A stretch of DNA of 64,000 nucleotides from Nymphaea colorata (GCF_008831285.2 NC_045141.1:10776106-10840105), one strand, 5' to 3'; positions 32,580-44,786 are shown, counted from the stretch's first letter. Notes: a model not told the origin generated them from the letters alone. Program-made: numbers and translations.

Positions 32580-35394
32580 ATGCATTTCATTTTTGCTTAA
32601 ACATCTTTTTATTCTAAATGCAATGTGGTGTTTGGGAAAATATTAAAGGTTTGATATTTCAATTTTTTCAGAAAGTTTTGAAGAATCATTATAGAGTATA
32701 AAACACTTTGACTTGGGGAATCTTTACAACATTTGGAAACTTTTGAAAATCACTTTGAAGCTACTTTAGTGTTTTTTTAAGACTTTAAGTAGGTTTGAGA
32801 TTTTTTTCTAATTCGGTTACTTCCTAGTTGGAGCTCCATCTCATCTTGCTTAAGTTCTTTTGTACTTATGATCACATTGATCCTATATGATTAAAAACAA
32901 ATCATTCACTCCTATCATAACATTCATATAAAAGCATTCTTACCATCACGTACACCTTAATATCTCATTTTTATTTATAAAATTATCATTAATTATTTTT
33001 TAAAAAAGAGAAAAGTTTTTGAAAATGAAATAAGGTTGTAGACTATCAAGCATGATTCTAATATAGGGTCATTACTTGAGTTTTGGTCTTGGTGAAGATG
33101 ACAAATAAAATGTTAAAACTTTAGATCTTGGGAGAAAAATATTCAAAAGAATGGAAAAGATAAAAGACTTTAATCCGAGAGGAATAAAAAGAGAGAAAGA
33201 GATTTTGAAAATTACAAAATAAAATGTTTATAAAAGGAAGAGATATATGTATTTTTATATGTACTTATATATAGATATATATTATATATATATATATACA
33301 CACACACACATATGCATAGGTATGTGAAAACTCATGAAAAGAAAGTATTAACTCTAATGAAGAGGGAGAAAAATATTTTAAAAAGAGAGAGAGAGATTTT
33401 AGAGAGAAAGAAAGTGGAACACGTACATATATTCATTTATATCTGTAAATATATGAGAATTTGTAAATTTGTAAATATATTTGCACGTATGTTTTCATGA
33501 GAGTTGAAATCAAGAAGTAACTTGAAAATATCTGACTTCAATTTTTCTATGTAGACCGAAGGGGAACTTGGGCTCACGCAAGAGCCTAGGCTAAGTCTCC
33601 AAGGTCTCATTAAAGGGGGACTTGCTTTCAAAATTTTGTTTGAAAAACATATTTCCAAATATTTTTATACGTGAGCATAAAACCATGTTTATTATTAAAA
33701 AGTCTATTTCTTCCACCATTGGGTATGGAAGAAAATCAAACACACATGAAATTGAGAGCATTTTAACATGTATATATTCGTGAAGAGCGTTTCTCGGGTT
33801 GGACAAACCCCAACCTCAAAATAAACATAATAATGAGGAAATCCCAATCCAAACGCTCATTCTTAATGTTAATAAACATAATCTCAACATAAATGATGAA
33901 TAAAACAATATAACAAACATGTTTCAAAAACAAAAGAAGAAATGAAAGTTATTTCACCTTGCTCATAGACCCGGTGCACTAAAAAATAGCTCTTGACTTT
34001 AGATAGAAAATCTTTAAAGTTTTCTTGTACAACCATTGGGAGGCGGCAAGAGGAAATGAAAATAAATGAAAACAAGAGGATGACTACATAGCTTTAATAT
34101 AAATGATTTTAGGAACGAGTCTTTTTGTTTGAATGATCCTAGGGTCACCTCGGGTGAGGCTCCAAGATGATAAAGATATTCTTCCAAGAGATTTCCTCGT
34201 GCTTTCTTGAAGAATTGGAACTTGGAAAAGCTTGCTCTCAAGGTTAGAGAAGAAGAAGAAAACAGAAAGAGGGATATGGAGAGAGAGAGAGCTAAGAAAA
34301 ACTCTAAATCTTCAAATGAGAAAGCACTAGAGGTTCTCTAAGGGTTAGTTCATACCCAAGAGAGAATACTGTGTGGGTATTTATAGAGAGTTTTGGAGCT
34401 AAAATTTGAAATTTGATTTTTTTTAATTTAACATAATTTTCATGTGAATTCCAAGTGTTTTTAAATGATTTATTTTTTTTTAAATAGGCTTTGACCAAGT
34501 GGGATTGGCCCTTAACCCTGCAAATACCGTGTTGGGGTGTGGGAAAGGCTAATCCGTACCCAACAGGGCCAAAAGAGCCCCCCCAAGGAGCCGTTTTCAG
34601 TTGAAATGGGGTTTGTAGAGTGCGCAGCCCTACTCGGCGTGTTTGCATGCGTGCACGGCTGCATGAGCGCGCAGCGCTGTTTAGCACCTGGTGTGTCACG
34701 CACTTCCGCACATGATCACACACGACGCGCAATTGCACAACATGCACTGGCGCGACCTGCTGCATTGGGTTCAAAATAGAAAAAAGTGGGGGGGAAGGCC
34801 CTCCTTATTTCTCAGTTGGACCAATAAGGGGTGGATTTTTTTCCCTAGCCCCTAGGGGTCCGTTTGTAAGAAAAAACATAAAACCATTTTTTTTAAATGT
34901 GTATAAAAAAGGTTTTTGTTACAAATGGAGCCGACTCCGTTTTGTGTGATTTTGAGCTTGTTTTAGATCCGGATTGAGTTTAATTGGTCGCCGATGCAAT
35001 CTAGTGAGTGGTTTAAGCTTAAAAACATATTTTTGGCGTGAAAATGAAACATAAAACAAGGGGAAGGTCCACGATAGCATCAAATTTTATTGATTTGACC
35101 TAAGCTTGGGATTTTGAGTTTGAAATTCTTAATTTGGATCTAGACTTCAGTTTTGGATCTAATTTGGATCCGATAGTTGGATTAAGGATTTGAATTTTAC
35201 ATCTAAAGTTGTGTTTTGAATTTGAATCTTGCGTTTAGACTCGGACAGGGTCTAGAGATTCGTTTTGGGTCAAATGGTTGTGAATTTGTTTTGGGTCTAG
35301 GGTTGACCTTAAATCCAAATGAAATAACTGAGAATTTCGTTTGAGTAAAAATGGAATACAGTCTTTTTCAAAAAAAAATTGGCTAATAACAACA
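32580..35394 (-). mobile_element. Long-LTR repeat inserted in Copia-4 (probable solo LTR or fragment)
   Basis: Non-coding, about 2.8 kb. On the minus strand it starts TGTTGTTATTAGCC (35394), has a GC-rich core at about 34770-34530, a good TATA box TATAAATA at 34385-34378, and then a transcript-like 5' leader. The same family recurs at 59433-61190, in both orientations. TG start, TATA about 1 kb in, and length suggest a long LTR of a Gypsy-class element; no PBS or pol was found, so the class is inference. A left end is not fixed and a target duplication was not found. Confidence 0.5.
34378..34385 (-). promoter_or_regulatory. TATA box inside the long-LTR repeat
   Basis: The minus strand reads CTCTATAAATACCC, followed by pyrimidine-rich leader-like sequence, consistent with an LTR promoter firing leftward. 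Functional status is unknown. Confidence 0.5.
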
Positions 35395-37140
35395 TGTCAA
35401 CCAAGAAGATTTTAAACTTCGGCAAATTCCCCATCTACACCTAACCCTTCTACCTCATTAGTACCCATACCTATTTCTTCGGCAAATTCCCCAACACTTT
35501 TACAACCATTTCTTTTCTTGAGCCTTCCAATTCCCCATCACTTCAATCACTCCACATAGAAATGTGAACTAGGCTCCTACTCAACCAACACTTGGACAAA
35601 TGTCATGACCACTTGCAATATGCAATATTCTCCTCAACTTATCATCTACTTTCATCATCCCTCATTACTCAAGCTATAACCATAACTAAGCCATCAAACA
35701 GGCGTCCACCAACCCTCATAAGATTGACACCATGAACAAACAATATGTTGCTCTTTTCCAAAGTAAGACATGGACATCTATTCCAAAACCTACTAACCAC
35801 AACATTTTAGGCTACAAATGGATTTATAAAATCAAGAGTGGAGCTAACAGTAGTCTTGGGAGATGCACAACACGTGTCATTGCTAAAGGCTACACTAGGA
35901 AGATGGTATCAACATCTTTGAAACGTTTAGTCCAATAGTCAAACCAACTACTATATGAACTATTCTTGCTATGGAGGTCTCCCTTTGTTGACCTATTTGG
36001 AAATTCAATGTCAACAATACTTTCCTTGATAGGGACCTACAAGAAGAAGCTTATATGTATCAACCTCTAGGATACATTCAAATGCCAATCTCGTATGCAA
36101 ATTGTCTAAGGCTTTTTATGGGCTCAAACAAGCACGATGGGCATGGTACCAAAAGTTAAGCAAGGCTCTCATCCAACTCAAATATGCAGTCTCAAATGTA
36201 GATATATATTTATTTATTCTTAGGCATCAAAATATCACTAGTTATGTGCTTATCTATGTTGGTGAAATTCTTCTTGTTGATAAATTGATCTCTTAGCTGT
36301 CCAACACTTTCTCCCTTAAGGATCCAGGTCCTCTCAACTATTTGTTTGAGATAGAAGCAAAATGGAATGATAAAGGGTTGGTATTGTCTCAACAGAAATA
36401 TGCCTTAGGTATTCTTTAGAAAGCTAACATGGCTGGTGCAAACAAGGCACAACCTCTTCATGCTATGATCCAACATAATATACAAAGTATGATCACAGCC
36501 TTGCAATACCTCATATTAACTAGACTAAATCTAGTATACTGAGTGAATAACGTATACCACTTTATATAGCATTCTACACATGAATATTGGTCTGCTGTCA
36601 AATATGCACTTAAGTATGCCAAGGCACTCTAAATTTTGATCTTCAAACTCACTCTTCATTCAAGTTTGACAACGTTATGTGAATCATAGCAACACATATG
36701 TTGTTTACCTTGAACCTAACATGCTATCTTAGAGCTCCAAGAAACATCATCCTATAGCTTGAACCATTTTAGAAGCTGAATACCGATCTCTTGCTAATAC
36801 CCCTGCCAAACTAGTTTGGATTCAGTATCAATTATAAGAACTTAGCATTCCAGTTCTCTCTTTTCCAATGTTATGATATGACAACGTTAGTGCCACATTG
36901 ATAGCATCTAGTCCAGTATATCATGCAAGAAGTAAACATGTGGATCTTGACATTCACTTCATTAGAGATAGAATTGCTAAGAAGCAACTTAAAGTTTGAC
37001 GCATATCATCTTTCCATCAAGTTGCTGATAATTTCACCAAACCTCGTCCAATCAATCACATTGAAATTCTAAGATCCAACCTCAATGTCCTACCCAAAAT
37101 ATTGGGTTTGCAGTGGGTGTAAGAGTATCCAATGACAGCA
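35395..37140 (+). pseudogene. Copia-4 hinge, RT and RNase H remnant
   Basis: NKQYVALFQSKTWTSIPKP and GYKWIYKIKSGANSS at about 35734-35853 match the RT entry. ARVIAKGYT-like sequence follows, then KAFYGLKQARWAWYQKL at about 36105-36155. The YVDD position reads IYVGEILL at about 36246-36270, so the catalytic pair is lost. RNase H is visible only as fragments to about 37090 (for example VLWCDN-like and [13 protein letters not shown]-like words, shifted between frames). Confidence 0.75.
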
Positions 37141-37499
37141 AAAAATAAGGAGCAGAGATGCATGTGTTGCAACACACATCACAGGAAGAAAAGAAAGGAA
37201 ACAATTGTATTGCTCATGATAAGGCAAGTGGTAAATCCATTACAAATCAAAGACAAAAAAAATAAAAGGCAAGGACGGCAGTAATAAAGATCGAAATGGT
37301 GCAAGCATTTACATCACATCTGGTGGTGCACAGATTGTATCATATTCAAATACTTGTAATGGGTTGAGTCCTCCACATGGGTAATTGTTCTACATATTCT
37401 TTATAAAAGAACCTCCCACTATCTAAACATATTGAGATAGGTGGCCCTTCACTAAACCTCTCTAAAATGCTTTTGTTTTTCTTGTTTTTAGTTGTCAGA

Positions 37500-37915
37500 T
37501 GTCAAAGTTCATAGCCTTTTCACAAATATGTAATGATATGAATGAAATCAAAGTCCTTCATTTGTAAAATTGCAGTTATCTAATTATATTAACTTGTATT
37601 AGAGTTTTAGAGATGCATTTAAATGATTGCAGAACGAGATATAAGTCTTTCATTTCCACAATTATAGTTCGTCTAATAAGACTAATTTGTAATTACATCT
37701 ATAGCATTCATTTAAATGATTGTAATCATAAGTAAATAATGATACAATTGAGATCAAAATCCTTTATTTGCATAATTGTAGTTCGTCTAATAAGATTAAT
37801 GAATAATTACATTTATATGATTATATAACAAGTATGTAATGATACAAACAAGATTTAGGTCCTTCATTTGTATAATTATAATTTTTCTAATTACACAAAT
37901 TTGTAATTGCGCAAA
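37500..37915. repeat. Diverged tandem repeat, roughly three to four units
   Basis: Units of about 100-130 bp repeat the order ATTTAAATGATTG...AAGTAAATAATGATACAA...GATC(A)AAATCCTTCATTTG.ATAATT(A/G)TAGTTCGTCTAATAAGA(C/T)TAAT. Units differ at many positions. Confidence 0.7.
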
Positions 37916-38435
37916 CAAAAAAACTCTCCTTGCCAGAACTTGTATGATAGTTATCTTTTTTGCTCTTTGTGCACAAATGATCTCTTGCCAATCTTTGTGA
38001 GACACATACTAAGATGGTAATGGTTCTAGCTTCCAACTAGTAAGTTATCAGAATCTAAATGAGCATGATGTTCCCCTTTATGATGCAAAAAGTAAGGTTG
38101 AGACACTTTTCATTAGCAAGTATAGGGATCTCTTAACACTTTTAAAGACAATTAGTTTTTATTGGGAAATAATTAGAATATTCTTAAATTGAAAATCCGA
38201 AGCTTCATATTTTGAAAGTCACAATTTTAGAAATAAAAAGTAGGAATATGAGTTCCATTTTTTATTGAATTAATCAGTCTGTTTTGACTAATCTCTCTGT
38301 CATGTACACCTCCATTTTGAAATCTCCGCCACATTCAATATTTGCTTAAAGTGTCGATCATTCAATTATTTTGTCTTCACTAGTTTGTCTTCCCGCCCTC
38401 GAGAGCTATCTAGCTTCCATTGTAAAAAGCTGAAA

Positions 38436-38441
38436 TTTATT
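38436..38441 (-). terminator. Candidate polyadenylation signal of the TNL gene
   Basis: AATAAA on the minus strand, about 280 bp past the stop codon. A single hexamer in AT-rich DNA, so weak evidence. Confidence 0.3.
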
Positions 38442-38720
38442 GGACATTGTCTCATTTACTAAATGTTATCTAATTGAGACTCTACAAGGGCTTTAAGTTC
38501 GGAAGGCTTCATCTTATAGAAGATCTCTAGTTGTATTTTTTATAAGAGAACTGCATTCATGAAAAGCAAGACATTTTTCTTTCTTTTGTAATTATCACAT
38601 ATGATGTAGCTTGTATTCAAGCCTTATAAATATTCAATCTGGAACATTAGAAAAAAATAATTTCTCATCCATCTTAGCAAAAATTTTCTTCCATAAGCAC
38701 TGGTATTCTTAATGGTCTGC

Positions 38721-39179
38721 TCATTTTTTTCCATCTTCTAATTTTCTTTCGTTGAAATTCTCAGAGAATCGAATGGTGAGACGGGCACCATGATCAACAG
38801 GATTATCAAAAGTGTCTTCATGAAGCTGTTGTCGATTCTCAATGTTTGCTGGGTAATAGGATGCTTCAATGTCACCAGCCTCGATACCCACTTTCCTGCC
38901 ATCATAATGTCCATACTTGAGAGAGACATGCAATTTCGCTTCATCCTCTAAACACACGAAAATATGCCTTGTGTCACTAAATTCAACCATCTTATTGTTC
39001 TTAGTTAATGGCTGACTAAAAAAACTGCAGCTGCTATGCAAATCCATTTCAACTTGAATGGTCTCATCTTTCTTCATCCATGTTTTTGGGAGCATAAAAA
39101 CTACGTGCTCCTGCCATAGCCAATCCCTAGTGTGGCTCCCAGGAATGCCAAATATTCTCAATTGATCAAATTCTGCGTC
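38721..39179 (-). CDS. TNL exon 5: C-terminal post-LRR (C-JID-like) domain
   Basis: 459 bp, 152 codons and TGA (38723-38721). It opens DAEFDQLRIFGIPGSHTRDW, fitting the family pattern (...LR.F.IPGS.IP.W) at the junction of LRRs and the C-terminal jelly-roll/Ig-like domain, which contacts ligand in studied TNLs. It then alternates short beta-strand-like segments (VVFMLP, IQVEMDL, IFVCLEDEAKLHVSLKYG). Uninterrupted. An isolated reading could miss its link to the gene: the phase-0 joint RLAK|DAEF is what ties it to exon 4. Confidence 0.85.
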   Translation of the reverse strand, partial: DAEFDQLRIFGIPGSHTRDWLWQEHVVFMLPKTWMKKDETIQVEMDLHSSCSFFSQPLTKNNKMVEFSDTRHIFVCLEDEAKLHVSLKYGHYDGRKVGIEAGDIEASYYPANIENRQQLHEDTFDNPVDHGARLTIRFSENFNERKLEDGKK

Positions 39180-41540
39180 CTGCAAAATTATGGGTGCATG
39201 AGGAAGATATGAATCATATATAGGTAGGTATGCCCGACACTAGAATAAACCAAACTGTAAAGGCGTAAGTTTGTTAAAAGGGTCATTATGGTAGACTGTA
39301 ATGAAAATAATTATAATTTCTTTTTTCACGAGTGGAAAGGCACACCAAGTTGAAATGAAATTACAAGCCTATATTAGTGAATAAATAATGTTAAGCATTT
39401 TTGTAAAATTATACAAAAATAAAATATATATGGGCAAGTGATAAATTTTTAGTAAATATACATAAGGACTGGTTATAATGTGGTGGTTGCAAATTAAGCA
39501 TGAGAAAAATGAAAAGGGTGGCCATTGTAGTTTGACAAGAGTATCAAAAAATACATTTATTTTGAAAGTGGAGAGAACTGGAGAGAAGGCATTGATTCAC
39601 AAATTATATAGTTTAAGAATTATCCATAATAATCTACATTTACATCCAAAATTCATTATTGCTCTTTCTGTTTCCCTAAAGTACTAGACATTGAAAGATT
39701 CAATACTTCCATCCTTCTATTTGCGGCCACTATCCAAATGGTGTAAAGTTAGAGATTAGCTTTGTCTAGTTAGCAGAGAAAAGTGACATCTTTGCCCTTC
39801 AACAAACTTTAATAGCTAGCATGTTGCTCTTCATATACGCATGCACTTTTTCATGAAATTAATCACATGATTTGATCTTTATGTCTAGATATGCAAAAGC
39901 AGGCTGTATGCTTTACTGAATATGTGCCCAGGGGGGTCCATCTATGCCATGAGTCCCCCTAGTTGATTGAGGCCCACCAGCAACATGGCATATGAAAGGG
40001 CCCCCAACATATTTGGCACCAAACATCTAACCTGGTCTTAAAAACACAAGGATCTATGTGATGATCAATCTTCTTTTTCATTCTGAAAATAAGATTTTAT
40101 TAGTTAATATTCTTGAACATTAATTAAATTATAAATCCCCATGTCCAATTTATATATTGAAAAATCATGTTGTCTAGTCGTCAAATATGAATTTTACATC
40201 TATATGATTGACTTTGTAAGAAACAAATGCATGTGGTTTATAAGTTTTTCTCCAAATTAATTCCTACTTTTTACTTGTCCCTGACTTCATGTTCTAATCA
40301 AGGCTAAGATTGTCTTTGTAGCAAAATTTAGCCACTTATAGTAATGAGTTAATTTAATGTAAGACATATGCCCAAAATGGACTTAAACTAGCAGAAGCAA
40401 AGTGGAAGATGAATTTGGAGAACTTAGAAAGGGAAATACAAATGTGGAATTCTTGGGGATGAGGAATGGTTGGGAAGATGATAGGAGATCTACTACTTGG
40501 GTTAATGGGTTGAGAATAAAAGGTAGCCTTCACAACTTATGAAACTATGAGCACAAACCAGCAAACAAACATTTCAAAAGAATAACGAAATGCAGGAAGC
40601 AGAGTGGACGGTCCCCTTTAATAGGAGCACCTATCGCATGGGGATCAAGTGCAACTCTTGAGCTACAACTCTTCATCCTATTCTTAGGATGTTAGAAACT
40701 AGATGCCTTGTTCATGCTATTCTTAGGAACAGAAATCAAACACCTCTACAGTCTTAGTGTGGCTCACCAATAGAGGCACTCCCATGAAACACACATAGTA
40801 ATATCTTTGCATTTGGGAAGATCCACAAAAACAAGGGAAGTCCTACTGAAGCCAAGTAACAAAAAGATTAACAAAAGGCAAGAAATAATGATAGTCCACA
40901 AAGAAGAGGTGAATGCTTGAGTTTTTGAAAGATCACAAATGCCATTGGAAATAACAGGCATAATGGTGACTTATGAAACAAGAAAAATGGAGCTTCATGG
41001 GGCTTTCTTGTCCCCCTTGTGGGTTCCTTATTCTCTTTTAGATGGCCTTAAATCATCTGAATGAAGCCTATTAGGTCATCCATGCACAACAGAAAATTGG
41101 ATTTTCAGTCTCAACAATGTATAACGAGCGCAAAATGATGGTTGTTCCACCTCTGGCACTCAAAGCATTGGTTTGGAGCTGACTTTATTTTATCCTGGTA
41201 GCAAATCACCAAACGGTTGCCACATCTCGTTATGAAAATGTTGGTTAGCCGAGTCTTATGGCAAGTTAATTAGTAGCAAAGTACCTAACACTTGGATATA
41301 ATTGGTTCCTCTCTATCCTGACATGGTGACAACAGGGTGGGATGGAGGAGATGAAAATGGGAAGACAAAGGCAAAAATGGCAAAAGGGGAGGCAACGGTC
41401 TCCACCCATAAAAGCACAGCATGGGGAGGCCATCCCCTCTATTAGGGATGTATACATATATATATATATATATATATATAACTCTGGCCTGGACTAGCCT
41501 AACATTTTAAAGCAAAATCCAAGGATTCCGAATAAGTTAC
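39180..41540 (-). other. TNL intron 4 (2361 bp)
   Basis: Donor AAG|GTAACT at 41540, acceptor ATTTTGCAG at 39180, phase 0. AT-rich; contains (TA)n at 41455-41481. No coding sequence was recognised inside. Confidence 0.8.
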
Positions 41541-42592
41541 CTTAGCAAGCCTTGTCTTCCATTCAAGCTGGAGCCCCGTACAGCCTCTCATATTTAAGAT
41601 TCTCAATGAATTCAGCTTTTCAAGCCCATTAACTTGCTTTATTTTCTGGCAACGATAAAGAACCAATTTCTGTAGGGTTTTCAAGTTTGAAATGTTCGAA
41701 ATTCTCTCCAAAGAACTGCAGAAGCGGGCTTCAAGGTTGGACAAAGAGGAGGGCAGTGGAGGAGGAACACTAGTTGTTCACAATCGTGAAGGTTGAGACT
41801 TGAGAGGTTAGTGACGCCACTCATGTTTATGGGCAGGTTGGGCAGGCTACTTCCCTTGAAGTTTAAGGATCTCAGTGATGACAGGAATCCGTCATCAGCT
41901 TCATTTGACCCGCTGCCTCCTAGGATAGTCAGCTTCTCCAAAGAGCAAAGCCCACAGAAACTCGAAGGAAATTTGATGTTGTGATTGGTCTTCGGTGTCT
42001 CAACGCTCAAAGTCCTCAACTTCACGAGCATTCCGAAGCCTTCAGGCAATTGTTTGATCCGGCAACCCTTTGCCTTAAGAGAAGTCAACTCAGAGATCAT
42101 CCCAAAATCCTCAGGAAACTGGCTTATACGCGTGCAGCTTATGTTGAGCTTACTTAAACTTTTCATTTTCCTCATAGAAAGAGGCAAAGTCTGGATCCCG
42201 ATGCAACCCTTTAAGGAAAGCTTCTCAAGTTTTTCTAGTGTCCCTAGTGTCTCAGTTAGAACAACAATCCCACACCTCTTTGCCTTGAATTTTGTCAATG
42301 ATTTCCAATTTCCAAGATCTTCAGGCAAGCTAGAAAGTTTGGTGCATAAAGAGATATCAAGGAACTTAAGGCAACTCACTTGACCGATACTATTGGGTAG
42401 CTCTCTCAATTCACTGCATCGTTTCATGCTCAAATGAGTCAACTTCTTAAGTGTGTCGAATCCATGGAGTTGACATAAGTTCTCACAGTTGTCTAGCACT
42501 ATCTTCTCTAAATTTGGGAAATAAGCAATATCAAAAGTTGTTCTTAGATTCATGCAGCCAGACAAGTAGAGATGTTTCAGCTTTTCAAATCT
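41541..42592 (-). CDS. TNL exon 4: leucine-rich repeats, with one frameshift
   Basis: 1052 bp (3n+2). It encodes roughly a dozen LRRs of about 23 residues, for example FEKLKHLYLSGCMNL, LKKLTHLSMKRCSELRELP, LEKLEKLSLKGCIGIQTLP and LTSLKAKGCRIKQLP. After LNLHDCEQLV (about 41770) the frame fails: the continuation LPSSLSNLEARFCSSLERI is in another frame. One missing or two extra bases near 41755-41765 explain both the length and the shift. The exon ends RLAK at donor GTAACT. Without a correction the protein would stop about 27 codons past the shift, at about 41681. Confidence 0.9.
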
Positions 42593-42673
42593 CTGCATGC
42601 ATGGAAGGTACATGTGAGAACCAACAACCAATACAACCACATAAGGCACAGTAAATAAATAAAATTTGCTTAC
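42593..42673 (-). other. 81-bp intron, in frame and without stop codons
   Basis: Donor GTAAGC, acceptor CATGCAG. It is exactly 27 codons with no stop, so retention would insert a strongly hydrophobic segment (YLFTVPYVVVLVVGS) in the LRR region. Read as an intron because its removal joins PGKR to RFEKLKHLYL, the family pattern. Confidence 0.8.
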
Positions 42674-42970
42674 TCTTTTTCCTGGCTGATATCTACTATC
42701 GGTAAGCCAAATGATCATACTCCCTGAAAGATCAATAACCGCAACTTTCTGCAAACTAATGTTTTCAGGAACCCACCTTATTGGACAGCCATGCCATTCC
42801 AGCCATTCCAGTTCTAACGGAAGGTTGTATGGTTCGAATACAAAGTTGGCGTGATTCAAATGGAGCAGCCTAACATTACGTAGTTTTGCCAATGCTTCTG
42901 GGTTTAAACATACTTCTGGTCCGTCCACCTTTTCCAAATTGAAACTGATAGCTTCAATCTTGTCAGTCCC
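42674..42970 (-). CDS. TNL exon 3: first LRR-linker exon
   Basis: 297 bp, 99 codons, phase 0 at both ends, starting GTDKIEAISFN after acceptor ATCAG. It holds the short exon common to TNLs between NB-ARC and the main LRR exon, with LRNVRLLHLNHANF, LPLELEWLEWHGCPI and VAVIDLSGSMI. The donor is AAAAGA|GTAAGC at 42674/42673. The following intron is 81 bp and in frame. Confidence 0.9.
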
Positions 42971-43068
42971 CTGATAGTCAGCATAACAAGGAACTTAAGT
43001 GAGTACATTTAACGAAATTCAAAGCAAGCGATATAGCATGTGAGCTTAATTTTAGGGATTGATCAAAC

Positions 43069-44179
43069 CTTGGGATGGAGTAATACTTCTATGGAATCTA
43101 AGTTAGACCACAATCTGCTGCGATTTTGAGGGTAAAGAAGGTCTTCTTCACGTACAATCCACTTCCCCATATCTTGGATTAAGCTATGCATCTCCAAATT
43201 TCTACTTGCATTGGATTTTATCAGAGACTTGCTTGTGAGGGATTCAATAGCTTTGTCTGGGATCAAACCATGAGACTCCCAAACATGGCTTGCAGTTTCA
43301 ATATCTGTTTCATGACTGAAAAAGCAAGCCGCATCAAGAAATATACATTTCTCTGACTTTTCTAGTGCTTCATAACTTATTCTGAGCTTCTTATATATAT
43401 CATCGTGATCTTGAACTTGCTTCAGTTGATTCAACCTCTTCTTCCACTCTTCAGAATCTTTTATACCCTTAAACAAAGGGCCCAAGACCTCAAGAGCTAA
43501 AGGCAAACCGCCAATAGCGGAGACAGCTTTCCTCGATAATTCAGCAATGTTGTCTGGTGGAAAATCATCCCCATCAAATGCATGATAGCAGAAGAGTTTG
43601 AGGGCCTCATCTTGATTCAGTTCTTGAAGTTGAAAAATATCTGAAGTGCGTGACATTCCATGCTTAAGCAATACATTCTCATCTCTTGTGGCGACAATAA
43701 TTTTACTGCCTTCACCAAACCAAGATGTGTCTCCTGCCAATGCACTCAGTTGGCCATGATTAGCAACATCGTCAAGAACAAGAAGCAACGCCCTTGAATG
43801 ACGTCTCTTCACCAAACTCATATATTGATGCACATCGTGCCTTGGTTCGATCCCCAGGATCTGCAGAACTTTGTTCAGCACAGAGAGAAGCCCACGCTCT
43901 TCACATTCCTCCCTAATGTTGGAAATGAAACCATGCCGCTCATAGTTCATAAAAATTCTGTTGTAGATCGCCTTGGCAATGGTAGTTTTGCCGATCCCGC
44001 CCATCCCGTGGATACCAATCATTTGGATGATTTTGGAACCAATCTTCAGGTGTCTGCATATTTGTTCCATCTGGGAATCACTACCAACTAGCGGTTGTCT
44101 GATGTCCAGGGGAATCCTATGTTCCAATGCTTTCTGAACCCATGGAATGACTTTGTCGTATATGAGGTCGCCTTCCTCG
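43069..44179 (-). CDS. TNL exon 2: NB-ARC domain
   Basis: 1111 bp, uninterrupted. P-loop GMGGIGKTT at 44007-43981; RNBS-A-like FISNIREECEERG; kinase-2 LLLVLDDVA at about 43790-43764, the TNL-type ending; RNBS-B GSKIIVATRDENVL; GLPLAL at 43513-43496; RNBS-D CIFLDAACFF. The MHD motif reads MHS (43191-43183), so the Asp that normally senses ADP is Ser. The rest of that block (LIQDMGKWIVREE) is canonical. The exon ends in HPK at a GTTTGA donor. Length and motif spacing are normal for the family. No nonsense or shift inside. Confidence 0.96.
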
Positions 44180-44786
44180 CTAGCAGTCATAATCAAAGCA
44201 ACAAATGTGAGTATGAGATAGTTACTTCATATTAGAACGATACAAGGACAATGCACGATGAAGCAAAAAACTCTTCCACATATATTCCCAGATTTATCTT
44301 TTCCTTAATTTGGGAACCACTTCATTGAAGTGGCAGAGCTGCCTTGAAGCTAAGCTAGCAAGATTCCTCATGTAGATCTAAATTGGGAAAAAGAATTAGC
44401 TGCACAAATGAAGTAAACAGTTTTGCATATGGCCAAAACTCATGAAAAGCATAGTGGTGTTTACTCTGCAACTAGTAACATATGATGTTTGACTTTTTTA
44501 TTTGAAATGCTAGAAGAAAAAAGTCCTATGATGGGAAAATTCCTATGATTGGCATTCTGAGAATTGGAAGAACAAACGCAGCCCCTGGTGACCGAGCCTG
44601 ATTACAAGGAACGGCACTCCAGGCCAAGAAAGGAGCCAAGGGAAGACGCTGCCAGGTTAAATGGAGACTATATAAGGAGGCATCTCGAGAATGTTTAATT
44701 TTTGTTATTACAAAACATCATTAAATTCAAAAATATGATTTACTCAATGTTCAATCACATATATAAGGAATTCTAAGAGTTTGGTG

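Larger units (their letters stand above)
30640..37140 (+). mobile_element. Copia-4: highly decayed Copia split by a long-LTR insertion
   Basis: Gag, protease and integrase remnants run from 30640 to about 32570. The hinge, RT and RNase H remnants resume at about 35400 and end near 37140. The 2.8 kb between is unrelated repeat (32580-35394). Nearly every block carries stops and shifts, and no LTR of its own was identified. It is much older than Copia-1 to Copia-3. Confidence 0.75.
37141..38720. other. Intergenic between Copia-4 and the TNL gene
   Basis: AT-rich. It contains the diverged tandem repeat at 37500-37915 and, near 38436-38441, TTTATT (AATAAA on the minus strand), a candidate polyadenylation signal for the TNL gene about 280 bp past its stop codon. 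Confidence 0.5.
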
